Shown here: positions 1 to 8,656 of the stretch, piece by piece
Position numbering within the stretch: position 1 is the stretch's first letter
How the letters are laid out: every line of letters begins with the position of its first letter
Assembly (NCBI RefSeq): GCF_900157365.1
Contig: NZ_FUEZ01000004.1
Coordinates: forward strand, 2,715,066 to 2,779,065
Direction of reading: 5' to 3'
Source: Mycobacterium numidiamassiliense
Lineage (GTDB): Bacteria > Actinomycetota > Actinomycetes > Mycobacteriales > Mycobacteriaceae
DNA length: 64,000 bases
Translations under genes and position numbers: made by a program
Notes under the pieces: generated by a model
The model's database searches: none
Told to the model about the DNA's origin: nothing
Seen by the model: only the letters and a program-made list of their open reading frames with translations

Positions 1-555
1 GAATCCGAGGTGGACGGGGAGAGGCTCAACCGCGACCAGCTCAACGAGTTCTTCCTACTCTTGGCGATCGCGGGCAACGAGACCACGCGCAATACGCTGA
101 GCCACGGGATCTTGGCGCTCTCCGAACACCCCGAGCAGCAGGCGCTGCTCGCCCGCGATCCCGACGCGATCAAACCCGCGGTGGAGGAACTGCTGCGCTG
201 GTCGACTCCGGTGACGCACTTTCGTCGCACCGTCACCCGGGACGTCGATATCCGTGGGCAAGAAATTCCCGCCGGCGACTGGGTCCTGATTCATTACCTG
301 TCGGCGAACCGCGACGAGGAGGTGTTCGAGCGCGCCGACGAATTCGATGTCACGCGCCCAGACGCCGGTCACGCCGCCTTCGGTGGCGGGGGAGTGCACT
401 TCTGCCTGGGTGCTCAACTGGCCCGCCTGGAGCTGCGCGTCATGCTCGAAGAGTTGTACGGGAACGTGCCGGGTCTGCGGGTGATCGGGCCGCCCGACCG
501 CCTGCGTTCGTCGTTCTTCCACGGCATCAAACGGCTGCCGTGCAGCACGCGCTGA
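1..555 (+). CDS. Cytochrome P450, C-terminal part (5' end outside window)
   Basis: The frame is open from base 1, so the gene starts upstream. The 184 residues present cover the C-terminal half of a bacterial P450: the I-helix motif AGNETTR (fragment residues 24-30), the ExxR region EELLRW, and the heme loop FGGGGVHFCLG with its cysteine ligand. The FGGGGxHFCLG form is shared with CYP124 at 42.7 kb, so it may belong to the same broad mycobacterial group of lipid or sterol hydroxylases. The substrate cannot be told from this fragment. It ends one base before a convergent hydrolase gene. Confidence 0.95.
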   Translation, partial: ESEVDGERLNRDQLNEFFLLLAIAGNETTRNTLSHGILALSEHPEQQALLARDPDAIKPAVEELLRWSTPVTHFRRTVTRDVDIRGQEIPAGDWVLIHYLSANRDEEVFERADEFDVTRPDAGHAAFGGGGVHFCLGAQLARLELRVMLEELYGNVPGLRVIGPPDRLRSSFFHGIKRLPCSTR

Positions 556-556
556 A

Positions 557-1354
557 TTACGACGTGTGGTAACCCTTTTCGACCCATGCGTGAATTCGCT
601 CGGCCACGACGTTCCAGCCGGGATCGAGCATCATGTCATGGCTCATGCCCGGAAAGAATTCCGCCTGCGTGCCGTACGCCGCGGCGGTGTCATGTACTTC
701 CCGCTGCGTGAAACACATGTCGTCGTCGGCCCCCAAGATCAGCAGCGGGGTCGTGACGCGCTCGGCTTTGGGTAGGTTCTGCCACAGCATGTCGAGCGCA
801 ATTTTCCACGCGTACTCCTCGCTGAGCAGGGCGGTGTAGCGCAGCACATCGGCCTCGGGCGTCGACGCCGAGAAGAATGTCTCGCGGGCCAATGCCGGTG
901 TGCCACCGACGCCGCGCAATGACTTCGTTTGGGCCAGCGCCGTTCCGGTGTACCACGGGTGCCGCTTGAGCCGGCGCAGCAAAAATCCCGCAATCCCGCT
1001 GATGGGGGCGGAGGCGAGTAGTACGGCGCCCGGGACGTCGTGGGCTTCCAGATACTTTTGCACCACGAAGCCGCCCAGCGAGTGGCCGACGACCACCGGT
1101 GGTTCGGGCAGGCTCTTGGCGACGGAGTCGACATCGTCGACGAAGTCCGCAATCGAGCAGAGCCGCATGGACTTTGGCGCGGTGCTGTTTCCGTGGCCGC
1201 GCAGGCTCAGGGCCAGCGACCGATAGCCCTTGGCGGCGAAGAAGTCGAGGAAATACTCATCCCAGCACCAGGCGCCATGCCAGGCGCCGTGCACGAAAAG
1301 CAATGGCGGCTTGCCCGATTCGCGCTGCGGCGCCTTGTCGATGACCTCGAGCAT
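557..1354 (-). CDS. Alpha/beta hydrolase
   Basis: This 265-residue protein has the features of a soluble alpha/beta hydrolase. The oxyanion-hole motif HGAWHG is near residue 22, the nucleophile elbow GHSLGG places Ser at 92, an acidic residue follows in GADDD, and a late His sits in MSHDMM. The family includes esterases, epoxide hydrolases and C-C hydrolases; the substrate is not predictable. It lies 9 nt downstream of the sulfurtransferase gene on the same strand, so the two are probably co-transcribed. Its 3' end abuts the convergent P450. Confidence 0.9.
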   Translation of the reverse strand: MLEVIDKAPQRESGKPPLLFVHGAWHGAWCWDEYFLDFFAAKGYRSLALSLRGHGNSTAPKSMRLCSIADFVDDVDSVAKSLPEPPVVVGHSLGGFVVQKYLEAHDVPGAVLLASAPISGIAGFLLRRLKRHPWYTGTALAQTKSLRGVGGTPALARETFFSASTPEADVLRYTALLSEEYAWKIALDMLWQNLPKAERVTTPLLILGADDDMCFTQREVHDTAAAYGTQAEFFPGMSHDMMLDPGWNVVAERIHAWVEKGYHTS

Positions 1355-1363
1355 GTCCGACCG

Positions 1364-2218
1364 TTACTCGGGTCCGCGGGCGACGGGCAGTGTCGGATCC
1401 GAACTCCACTGCGACCAGGAGCCCGGAAAGAGTGCTGCGGGACGGCCCATCGCGGCGAGTGCGGCGATCGTTACGCTCGCGGTCACACCCGACCCGCAGT
1501 AGGCCCCGATGGGCGCTTCCGGATGGATGCCGCGGTCGGACAACAGCTGGGAAAGTGCGAAATCGCCGAGAAAGGTGCCGTCGCCGGCCAATACGGCGGT
1601 GCTGGGTAGGTTTTGCGCGCCGGGGATGTGACCGGCAACCGGGTCCAGAGGTTCGACGTCGCCGCGGAAACGTTCGGGGGCGCGGGCGTCGACCAGCGTT
1701 ATGCCGCCCGCTAGGGCTTGCTTTGCCGTCAGGGTCGGCCGGCGTCCGGCGTACAGATCGTCGTGCGGCACAGTCACATTCCCGGGCTGCGGTTTGACCG
1801 GGCCGGTTTCAATGCTCTGCCGAGTCGAACGCCATGCCGCCAGGCCGCCGTCCAAGATGCGGACATTTGCAAGCCCGGCGGCGGTCAGCACCCACCACGC
1901 GCGTGCGGAGCCGGCCCGATTCCAGTCGTCGTAGACCACGACCAGCGAGTCCTGCCGGATTCCCCACTCGCGGGCGGCGGCTTCCAGGCGCCGCCCGGAC
2001 GGCAGCGGGTGCCGGCCGCGGCCCGCGATCGTGTGGTCGCTGAGTTCGTCGTCGAGCGACACGTACACCGCGCCCGGAAGGTGGCCTTGCAGGTAGTCCG
2101 GCCGCCCATCCGGCCGATCGACTCGCCACCGCACATCGAGAATGCTCAACGGATCGCCGGCCTCGATAGCGGCGGCCAGCTCCGTGACGGTGATCCGCAC
2201 CTGGTCGCGAGCTTCCAC
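1364..2218 (-). CDS. sseB: Thiosulfate / 3-mercaptopyruvate sulfurtransferase SseB
   Basis: Two rhodanese domains in tandem make up 284 residues. The N-terminal inactive domain contains LDVRWR and a WxxG-like region, and the C-terminal domain carries the active-site loop YCGSGVTA with Cys at about 241. Such enzymes move sulfane sulfur from thiosulfate or 3-mercaptopyruvate to acceptors. Length and sequence agree with recalled M. tuberculosis SseB (Rv2291), including the WNRAGSARAWW segment. It is the first gene of a likely two-gene unit with the hydrolase downstream. Confidence 0.93.
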   Translation of the reverse strand: MEARDQVRITVTELAAAIEAGDPLSILDVRWRVDRPDGRPDYLQGHLPGAVYVSLDDELSDHTIAGRGRHPLPSGRRLEAAAREWGIRQDSLVVVYDDWNRAGSARAWWVLTAAGLANVRILDGGLAAWRSTRQSIETGPVKPQPGNVTVPHDDLYAGRRPTLTAKQALAGGITLVDARAPERFRGDVEPLDPVAGHIPGAQNLPSTAVLAGDGTFLGDFALSQLLSDRGIHPEAPIGAYCGSGVTASVTIAALAAMGRPAALFPGSWSQWSSDPTLPVARGPE

Positions 2219-2258
2219 CGGTTCAGACTAGCCGCCGCGGCGGTCTGGCTTGCGGCTT

Positions 2259-3371
2259 CTAGGGTGCTTCGGGGCCGAGCGTCGCCAGCATGCCGGCTGC
2301 CGCACGCTGCCAGGTGAAGGTCTCGGCGCGGCGGCGAGCGCAGATGCGGCGGTGGAATTCGGGCCGGCTGATCACCGAGCCGACCGCGCGGGCGATCGCC
2401 TCCGGATGATTGTCGGCCGAGGCGCCGCTGTCCGGTGTGATGATCTCGGTCAGCGCCGAGGTGCGTGAGACCACGGCGGGCGTACCGCAGGCCAGCGATT
2501 CGAGCGCGGCCAATCCGAACGTCTCGTGCGGGCCCGGCGCCAGCGTGACATCCGCCGACGCAAGCAGCCCGGCAACGGTGTGCCGATCGGTGACGAACCC
2601 GGTGAAGTCGACCGGCAGCCCGGCGGCCTGCCGTTGCAGCTTGGGTCGCATCGGACCCTCGCCCACGACGATCAGCCGGGCGTCGACGCCGAAATCGCAC
2701 AGCGCGGCCACCGCGTCGATGCTGCGATCGACTCGCTTCTCCACCGACAGGCGACCGCAGTGGACCAGCAGCAGCTGCTCGGGCGTGACCCATTGCCGGC
2801 GCAGCAGGTACGAGTGCCGGCTCGGATGGAAGGTCTGCAGATCGACACCCAGCGGCACGGTGACGACGTTCTGCGCGCCGATGCGATCGAATTCTTCGCG
2901 CGCAAAACCGGTGGTGCACACCACCGTGTCGTAGTCGGCCGCGGTGCGGCCGTTGGCGAAGTCGGCCAGGGAACGCGCCGTCGATCCCGGAAGTATTTGT
3001 CCCGCAAGGCGATCCAGGCGTTCGTGAGAAATCATCACGGTGGTCGCGCCGTGCTCGCGGCCCCATCTGCCCAACGAACGTAGCGTGAGCCGGTCGGAGA
3101 CCTCCAACGCGTCGGGCCGCAGCACCTCCAGCAGCGCCTTGACCGGCCCAGGCATCACCGCGCGGTATCCGCCGGTGAATGGAATCAACCACGCGGGCAT
3201 AGTGATTCGCACCACACCCGTGGTAAGCCGGGTCCGCTCGGCGCGCGGGCCGGGGACGATCAAGAACACGTCGTGCCCGTTGGCGCAGTACTCCGCCCCC
3301 AGCCGGTCCACCGCGGTGCGTAGGCCGCCGGACCGAGGGCCGTAAAAGTTGGCGACCTGTACTACGCGCAT
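2259..3371 (-). CDS. GT4-family glycosyltransferase
   Basis: A GT-B fold glycosyltransferase of 370 residues. The N-terminal start MRVVQVANFYGPRSGG is a typical acceptor-domain glycine-rich loop. The C-terminal half has LLVHCGRLSVEKRVD, VGEGPMRPKL and the donor-site motif PGPHETFGLAALE with the ExxxxxxxE pair. These enzymes transfer sugars, often mannose, from nucleotide-sugar donors at the cytoplasmic membrane. It resembles recalled Rv0225 of M. tuberculosis, whose acceptor I do not know. It ends 40 nt beyond the start of sseB and is probably transcribed separately. Confidence 0.9.
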   Translation of the reverse strand: MRVVQVANFYGPRSGGLRTAVDRLGAEYCANGHDVFLIVPGPRAERTRLTTGVVRITMPAWLIPFTGGYRAVMPGPVKALLEVLRPDALEVSDRLTLRSLGRWGREHGATTVMISHERLDRLAGQILPGSTARSLADFANGRTAADYDTVVCTTGFAREEFDRIGAQNVVTVPLGVDLQTFHPSRHSYLLRRQWVTPEQLLLVHCGRLSVEKRVDRSIDAVAALCDFGVDARLIVVGEGPMRPKLQRQAAGLPVDFTGFVTDRHTVAGLLASADVTLAPGPHETFGLAALESLACGTPAVVSRTSALTEIITPDSGASADNHPEAIARAVGSVISRPEFHRRICARRRAETFTWQRAAAGMLATLGPEAP

Positions 3372-3515
3372 ACGCTGAGAAGACGCGGCGCTCGTGTGCA
3401 GTCAACGATGCGGAACTGACGCGTGCCTGAACAGTCCATGAATTCCCCTGGTCGCACGTCGAATTGCACGTGTCCGCAGTGTTGTTGCCTACGGATTCTT
3501 GCCAGGGGTACCCAA

Positions 3516-3599
3516 TTTGCCCGCCTCTGAGCGACAATCCCGTGGACCGCGGTTGGCTCTGGCTTTGTCGAACGGCGTTGTCGCTCGGAGGCGGGCAAA
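3516..3599. repeat. Inverted repeat with 22-bp arms (MITE/REP-like)
   Basis: The left arm (3516-3537, TTTGCCCGCCTCTGAGCGAC then AA) and the right arm (3578-3599) are inverted copies matching at 21 of 22 positions, separated by 40 nt. The left arm is repeated without mismatch at 9962-9983. The element lies in the 327-bp gap between the glycosyltransferase start and the acetolactate decarboxylase stop. No gene is seen in the gap; its remainder holds the 13-bp tandem repeat described separately. Confidence 0.8.
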
Positions 3600-3618
3600 A
3601 GGTCAGGTTCCTCCGCCC

Positions 3619-3683
3619 GGGCGAGCCGGCCGGGCGAGCCGGCCGCGCGAGCCGCCCGGGCGAGCCGGCCTGGCGAGCCGGCC
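3619..3683. repeat. 13-bp tandem repeat, five units
   Basis: Five contiguous 13-bp units with consensus GGGCGAGCCGGCC occupy 3619-3683. Unit 3 carries two changes and unit 5 one. The array lies 15 bp past the 3' stop of the acetolactate decarboxylase gene (minus strand) and next to the inverted repeat. It is very GC-rich and self-complementary through GCCGGC, so it could form structure in a read-through transcript. Confidence 0.85.
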
Positions 3684-3698
3684 CGAGTAGGGCAGGTG

Positions 3699-4493
3699 CT
3701 ACTCGGCTTTTGGTCCCTCGGCCTTGTTGATGCGTTCGGACACGTCGGGGCCGGACAGCTGTGCGTCGAGGAACGCGCCGGAGGTGGGCAGGCTCAGGTG
3801 CAGCTGGGAGGCGCCGCTGACCGCGACCTGCCCGTGCTCGAGGGTGAAGTCGAGCACGTGGCCCCCGCTGGTGCGGTCGCTGTTGAGGAAATGCAGGTGG
3901 TAGCCGGCCACGGAAATGCCTTGCTGGTATTCGGGCGTGCGGAAACCGACCAGGGTTCCGGTGACATCGCTGAATCGTGTCTCGGCCTGTCCTTCGGTCG
4001 CCTCCGTCAACGACGGATAGGGCGGTTCTTGCTCCATGACGGTGCGGGTGTGTAGTTCGGCGAAGAGGCCGGCGATCTTGATCGCGTAAATCAGGTTGGC
4101 GCTTTCGATTTGGCGGTCGACCGCGGCGAGCACCTCGGCCTGACCGGTGCGGGTGGTGATGGCGATCTCGAAGTCGGGGTGGAATCTGGTCACCGCCGCG
4201 AACGGGGTCCGATCGGTTCCCGCTGCCCGAGTGGCGGATCCGTCGGCCCGCAGCCGATAGCACACGCCGTCGAGAATGACCATCTCGCCGTCGAGATGGT
4301 TGAACGTGCCCAGGCCAAAGTCCCCGTGGCGCAGGATGTCTGCCACAGTGACGTCCCCGTCGTAGACACCGTCGAGCAGGGCGCTGATGGTCGAGAACTG
4401 ATACACCTCGGCGTCGTCGTCGGCGGCCCGATGGGCGAGAAGCGTTGTGGCCCAATCCTGGAAGCGCTCACGTGCGCTGGGTCTGGCGTTCAT
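3699..4493 (-). CDS. budA: Alpha-acetolactate decarboxylase
   Basis: This 264-residue protein matches the acetolactate decarboxylase family, which converts 2-acetolactate to (R)-acetoin and CO2. Visible signatures are GTFNHLDGEMV near residue 62 and the zinc site AGYHLHFL. His199, His201 and His212 have the +2/+13 spacing of the known metal ligands, and RTPEYQQGI lies just before them. The gene follows the acetolactate synthase gene by 13 nt on the same strand, forming the classical acetoin pair. It is absent from M. tuberculosis as far as I recall. Confidence 0.93.
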   Translation of the reverse strand: MNARPSARERFQDWATTLLAHRAADDDAEVYQFSTISALLDGVYDGDVTVADILRHGDFGLGTFNHLDGEMVILDGVCYRLRADGSATRAAGTDRTPFAAVTRFHPDFEIAITTRTGQAEVLAAVDRQIESANLIYAIKIAGLFAELHTRTVMEQEPPYPSLTEATEGQAETRFSDVTGTLVGFRTPEYQQGISVAGYHLHFLNSDRTSGGHVLDFTLEHGQVAVSGASQLHLSLPTSGAFLDAQLSGPDVSERINKAEGPKAE

Positions 4494-4506
4494 AACCCCT
4501 CCCGGC

Positions 4507-6183
4507 CTATTCGAAGCAGTCGTCGTGCAGATGAGCGGCGAGTTCGGTGTTGCGGCTGTAATCCACCGGGACGTCGATCACAGACGGGCCGGGCTCGGCC
4601 AGCGCCTGACGCAACGCCGCACCGAATTCGTCGAGGGTATTCACCCGGTAACCGCGTGCTCCGAATGCCGCTGCGTAAGAGACGATGTCGTAGTCACCGA
4701 GTTCAACGCCGGACTTACGCCCGTATTTCAGCTCTTCCTGGAAGGCGACCATGTCGTAGCTGTTGTCGCGGAAGATGATGTGGGTGAAGGTCAATCCCAG
4801 GCGGGTGGCGGTTTCGAGTTCTTGGGCGGAGAACAGGAATCCGCCGTCACCGGACACGGAGACGACAGGAGTGCCGGGGCGCACCAGGCACGCGGCCATG
4901 GCCCAGGGGAGGGCGACCCCGAGGGTTTGTTGGCCGTTGGAGAACAACAGCCGCCTGGGCTCGTAGACCCGGAAGTGGCGGGCCATGTAGATATAGACCG
5001 AGCCGACGTCGCAGGCGATGGTTGCCGAGTCGTCGAGTTCCTCGCGCAGCCGCAGGACGACGGCGACCGGATTGAGTCCCGGTCCAGCGGGCTCCACACC
5101 GGATGCGGCAACATCGATGTCGGCCAATGCTTTTCGTTGCTCGTCGATCTCGGCCTGGTAGTCATTGGTGACAGCGAACCCGGCCAGGTCGTCGGTCAAC
5201 GCCGTGAGGGTGGCGGCAACGTTGCCGAGCAGCTCCACCGTCGGCTGATAGTTGTTGTCGATCCCGGCGGGAACGGAGTCGAGGTGGATGATGGTGCGCT
5301 CGACGTTGTCGTTCCACATCACCGGGTCGTACTCGACGGCGTCGTAGCCCACCGTGATCAACACGTCGGCGTGCCCGAGGACGATGTCGCCGGGCTGGTT
5401 ACGAAATAGGCCGACGCGGCCCAAGAAGTGATCTTCCAACGCGCGGGAGATCACCCCGGCGGCCTGAAACGTTTCCACCACGGGTAGTCCAGTCGCGGCG
5501 ACCAGGGTGCGCAGGGCTTGAGTACTGTCCGGGTCGGCACCGCGGATTCCGACGAGCAGCGCCGGACGGCGTGCGGCACGGATCAATTCGCTTGCCTGGG
5601 CGACCGCCGCGGCGGGGGCGCTCGCCAGTTTTGGGATCGGCAGTCGGGCGGTGATGCTCGCGGTGGTCGGCGCGGATAGCACGTCGGCGGGCAACACCAC
5701 CGCGGCCGCCCCGCGCGGTTCGCTGACGGCGGCCCGAAAGGCGCTGACGGTGGCCTCGGCGACGTCGTCGGGATCGCTGACCTCGCCGGTGTACTTGGTC
5801 ACCGCCCTGAGCAACGCGGCGGCATCCATGGACTGATGCGTGCGCTTGAGTCGATCCTTGCGGCCGACCGCTCCGCACAGCGCGACCACCGGGTCTTGTT
5901 CGGTGTTGGCGGTGAGCAGGCCGGTGGCCAGGTTGGAGGTGCCCGGACCCGACGTCACCAGCACGACTCCCGGGATGCCGGTGAGGCGACCGATCGCGGC
6001 CGCGATGAACGCCGCGTTTTGTTCGTGGCGGCAGACCACCAGCCGCGGGCCGCCGTCGACGAGCGCGTCGTACACGGCGTCGATCTTGGCGCCGGGCACA
6101 CCGAAGATGTACTCGACACCCTGCGCGGTGAGCACGTCGACGACCTTCTGCGCGCTGCGCACGGGCGAACCCGGGTTTCCCAT
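4507..6183 (-). CDS. alsS: Acetolactate synthase, catabolic AlsS/BudB type
   Basis: A 558-residue thiamine-diphosphate enzyme. The N-terminal domain has IFGVPGAKIDAVYD and the cofactor-activating Glu in CRHEQNAAF. The C-terminal domain has the ThDP/Mg motif SGDGGFLF followed by DNSYDMV. It condenses two pyruvates into 2-acetolactate. Being the promoter-proximal partner of a decarboxylase gene 13 nt away indicates a catabolic role feeding acetoin rather than branched-chain amino acid synthesis, and there is no regulatory-subunit gene next to it. Confidence 0.9.
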   Translation of the reverse strand: MGNPGSPVRSAQKVVDVLTAQGVEYIFGVPGAKIDAVYDALVDGGPRLVVCRHEQNAAFIAAAIGRLTGIPGVVLVTSGPGTSNLATGLLTANTEQDPVVALCGAVGRKDRLKRTHQSMDAAALLRAVTKYTGEVSDPDDVAEATVSAFRAAVSEPRGAAAVVLPADVLSAPTTASITARLPIPKLASAPAAAVAQASELIRAARRPALLVGIRGADPDSTQALRTLVAATGLPVVETFQAAGVISRALEDHFLGRVGLFRNQPGDIVLGHADVLITVGYDAVEYDPVMWNDNVERTIIHLDSVPAGIDNNYQPTVELLGNVAATLTALTDDLAGFAVTNDYQAEIDEQRKALADIDVAASGVEPAGPGLNPVAVVLRLREELDDSATIACDVGSVYIYMARHFRVYEPRRLLFSNGQQTLGVALPWAMAACLVRPGTPVVSVSGDGGFLFSAQELETATRLGLTFTHIIFRDNSYDMVAFQEELKYGRKSGVELGDYDIVSYAAAFGARGYRVNTLDEFGAALRQALAEPGPSVIDVPVDYSRNTELAAHLHDDCFE

Positions 6184-6269
6184 GTAGGCCAGTCTGGTCG
6201 CTGGTGCTACTTTGCGCGAGGCCGCCCAGGACGCACACGCGACGGGCGTGCGACCCGCGAAGGCCCGGG

Positions 6270-7862
6270 TTATCCGCTGTCGTCGGCGTCCAGCAGCCGC
6301 ACTTCCTCGAGATCCATCTCGGCCTGCAGCTCGCGCAGCACGATGTCGTCGATGACCCGTTGGTTGCGCAGATCCGTGATGGCCCGGCGTCTGCGGTCGA
6401 GCACCCCGAGGCGCACCCGGCGAACCAGCTCGTTGCGTTTAGCCAGGCCGTAGGTTCTGGAATCGTCGTCGTTGGCCATCACGATCGCGGCGTGCTCTTC
6501 GTATTCCTTGCGAATCCGGCCCAGTAGCTCGTGGCTGACCCCGAGCTCGGCGCCCACCGTCGGCAAGGCGTCCAGGGCAGCCTGAATGCCCGCGCACCGC
6601 GCGATTTGCAGTTCGTCGGCGTAGGCGGTGTCCTCGGGCAGGCGAGCCCAGCGGACCACCGCGGGCAACGTGATGCCCTGCACCAAGACGGTGATCAGAA
6701 TGACCACGACTACGACGAAGATGATGAGGCTGCGGTCCGGAAAAGGCGCTCCGCTAAGGGTTTTCGTGGGGATGGCCAGCGCCGCGGCGAGGGAGACGGC
6801 TCCGCGGAATCCGGCCCAGGCGGTCACGACGCGCGGACGCCAGCTGACGCGGCGGGTGCGCTGCACTTCGCGGCGGTCCACCACGCGCAGCAGCCAGGTG
6901 GTGGCCTCGCCCCAAAAGAATCGCGACGCGACGATGACGCCGGTGACTGCGAGGGCTAGCCAGATGGCCTGGCGCAGTCCGCCGTCGACGTCGGCGATGC
7001 CGCGTATGGCACCCGGGATCTGGACTCCGACGAACACCCAGAGCGAACCGTTGAGCAGGAACGTCGCGATGTCCCAGAACGCGAAGGACTGCAGCCGAGA
7101 GCGGGCCCGGATCACCATCGGCCCCGAGTAGGTGAGCACCAGGGCCGACACCATGACCGCGACGACGCCGCTGCAGTCGAAGGCCTGGGCGAGCAGGAAC
7201 GCCGCGAACGGAGTCAGCATGCTCAGGGCGCCTTCCTCGAGCGGGGCGTCGACCCGTTTACGGATCAGGGTTACCAGTCCGCCGACCAGAAGCCCGGCGG
7301 CGATGGCGCCGAGGTAGGACCCGATGAAGCGGATGACCAGGTCGGTCGGGCCGATCTCGGCTCCGCCGATTGCGACGTGCACGGTCACGGCGAAGAGGAC
7401 CAGTGCCGTGCCGTCGTTGATGATGCTCTCGCCCTTCAGCACGGTCAGGGATCGGCGGGGCAATTGTTTGGCGAGGCCGGCGACCGCGGCGGCGTCGGTG
7501 GGGGACAGCACGGCGCCCAGCACCGCGGCGGCGTGGGATTCCATGCCCATCGCTCGCGCCGTCCACGACACCGCCACCGCGGTGACGATCACCAGGGCCA
7601 CGCTGAGCAACACGATGACTCGGGCATTCGCGCGGATCTCGCGAATGCTGGTGTTCATGCTTTCCCAGTAGAGGATCGCCGGCAGGAAGATCAGCAGCAC
7701 GACTTCGCCGTTGATGTGGATGTGGCCGAACGCCGGGATCAGGCCCAGCAGCGAGCCGAGAAAGATGAGCAGCACCGGTGGACCGACGCGATAGCGCCGG
7801 CCCAGCAACGTCCCCAGGATGACGGTCGAAACCAGCGCAACGATGACGACGAGTCCAAACAC
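6270..7862 (-). CDS. Na+/H+ antiporter, CPA1 family (YjcE-like)
   Basis: An integral membrane protein of 530 residues with 10-12 hydrophobic segments in its first 400 residues. It has the CPA1 ion-binding motif LSPTDAAAVAGL around residue 125 and GESIINDGTALVLF about 20 residues later, where the Asp residues bind the ion. The last 130 residues form a charged cytoplasmic tail rich in Arg, Glu and Asp. It should exchange monovalent cations for protons at the inner membrane. It corresponds to recalled Rv2287 (yjcE). A Cys-rich leader peptide ends 41 nt upstream of its start. Confidence 0.93.
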   Translation of the reverse strand: MFGLVVIVALVSTVILGTLLGRRYRVGPPVLLIFLGSLLGLIPAFGHIHINGEVVLLIFLPAILYWESMNTSIREIRANARVIVLLSVALVIVTAVAVSWTARAMGMESHAAAVLGAVLSPTDAAAVAGLAKQLPRRSLTVLKGESIINDGTALVLFAVTVHVAIGGAEIGPTDLVIRFIGSYLGAIAAGLLVGGLVTLIRKRVDAPLEEGALSMLTPFAAFLLAQAFDCSGVVAVMVSALVLTYSGPMVIRARSRLQSFAFWDIATFLLNGSLWVFVGVQIPGAIRGIADVDGGLRQAIWLALAVTGVIVASRFFWGEATTWLLRVVDRREVQRTRRVSWRPRVVTAWAGFRGAVSLAAALAIPTKTLSGAPFPDRSLIIFVVVVVILITVLVQGITLPAVVRWARLPEDTAYADELQIARCAGIQAALDALPTVGAELGVSHELLGRIRKEYEEHAAIVMANDDDSRTYGLAKRNELVRRVRLGVLDRRRRAITDLRNQRVIDDIVLRELQAEMDLEEVRLLDADDSG

Positions 7863-7903
7863 TCGCCCATCTTCCCGTACGAGCGGTCGGGATGCTTAAC
7901 GAG

Positions 7904-7975
7904 TTACGAGCAGTCGCGGCAGCAGCAACCGTCGCCGCCGAGTCGATGACGGCAGGGCCGGATGATCCCGAACAT
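7904..7975 (-). CDS. Cysteine-rich leader peptide upstream of the antiporter gene
   Basis: A 23-codon ORF on the minus strand runs from ATG at 7975 to TAA at 7906-7904. It reads MFGIIRPCRHRLGGD then GCCCRDCS, with three consecutive cysteines, a fourth near the stop, and a fifth at residue 8. Mycobacteria are known to use short ORFs with C-terminal Cys runs as attenuator-like leaders that sense cysteinyl-tRNA supply. The Cys run, its closeness to the stop and the 41-nt gap to the antiporter start fit that class. No strong Shine-Dalgarno is visible. It is too short for ordinary gene callers. Confidence 0.7.
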   Translation of the reverse strand: MFGIIRPCRHRLGGDGCCCRDCS

Positions 7976-8140
7976 GCACCGAAGCTACCTGATTCTCAGC
8001 AAACGCGCGCCCGAAATGCAGAGCCGGGAGTGTGGTGCGGGGACAGGTCGTGAGGAAGTTTCGCTGGCTAACCGGCCGGGTAAGCCGCCGTGTGCCGGGT
8101 GGATGCGTTTCCGACCTGCCGTATTAGGCTGCGCGCCATA

Positions 8141-8593
8141 ATGGAAGAGATGGCTTTCGTGAAGATCAGGCATTTGGTGACCGTCGCGATGCTCCTCTCA
8201 TCGACGTTGATGGGGTGCCACTTCGAATCCAGAAACCCTCCGTCGTCGAAGACGTTGCAGGTGTCGATGGATGAGGTGTCGAAGCAGAACTCGATTACGC
8301 AGAACGCGACGCTGATGGTCGGCAACACCCTCAAAGTGCAGTTGGGCTCCAACTACACCACCCCGTACCGGTGGACCGCCGATATGAAGATCGGTGATTC
8401 GAGCATCCTCAAGCAAGAGAGTCACGTGTACGTGGCGCCGAGCACCGACGCGTTGGGCGCGCCCGGCAACGAGGTCTGGACGTTCACTGCCCTGAAGTCC
8501 GGGACGACGACGATCTCCACGAACTACTCGAGCTTCGTGGGCAAGAACACCGGGCCCGTGTGTCAGTACTCGGCGATCGTGACCGTGCAGTAA
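8141..8593 (+). CDS. Lipoprotein with chagasin-like (I42) inhibitor domain
   Basis: The start at 8141 (ATG, MEEMAFVKIRH) gives a short basic n-region, a hydrophobic stretch and a lipobox STLMGC, predicting an acylated secreted lipoprotein of 150 residues. An ATG at 8150 is an equally good start. The mature part contains LGSNYTTPYRWT and APGNEVWTFTALKSG, which match the loop pattern of the chagasin/ICP family of cysteine-peptidase inhibitors (NPTTGxxW and GxxGxxxW-like). It is divergent from the antiporter and its leader peptide. The function is inferred from these motifs only. Confidence 0.75.
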   Translation: MEEMAFVKIRHLVTVAMLLSSTLMGCHFESRNPPSSKTLQVSMDEVSKQNSITQNATLMVGNTLKVQLGSNYTTPYRWTADMKIGDSSILKQESHVYVAPSTDALGAPGNEVWTFTALKSGTTTISTNYSSFVGKNTGPVCQYSAIVTVQ

Positions 8594-8656
8594 GCCCTCG
8601 GCGCGCTCGTCTGGCAAATGACTGCGGACTTTCGGTCGCTCGGTTAACGTCTGTTT

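Noticed and set aside
2146..4455. A 769-codon open frame on the minus strand
   Set aside because: It runs through three well-supported genes in another frame and its product is Arg/Pro-rich low complexity, typical of GC-rich shadow frames.
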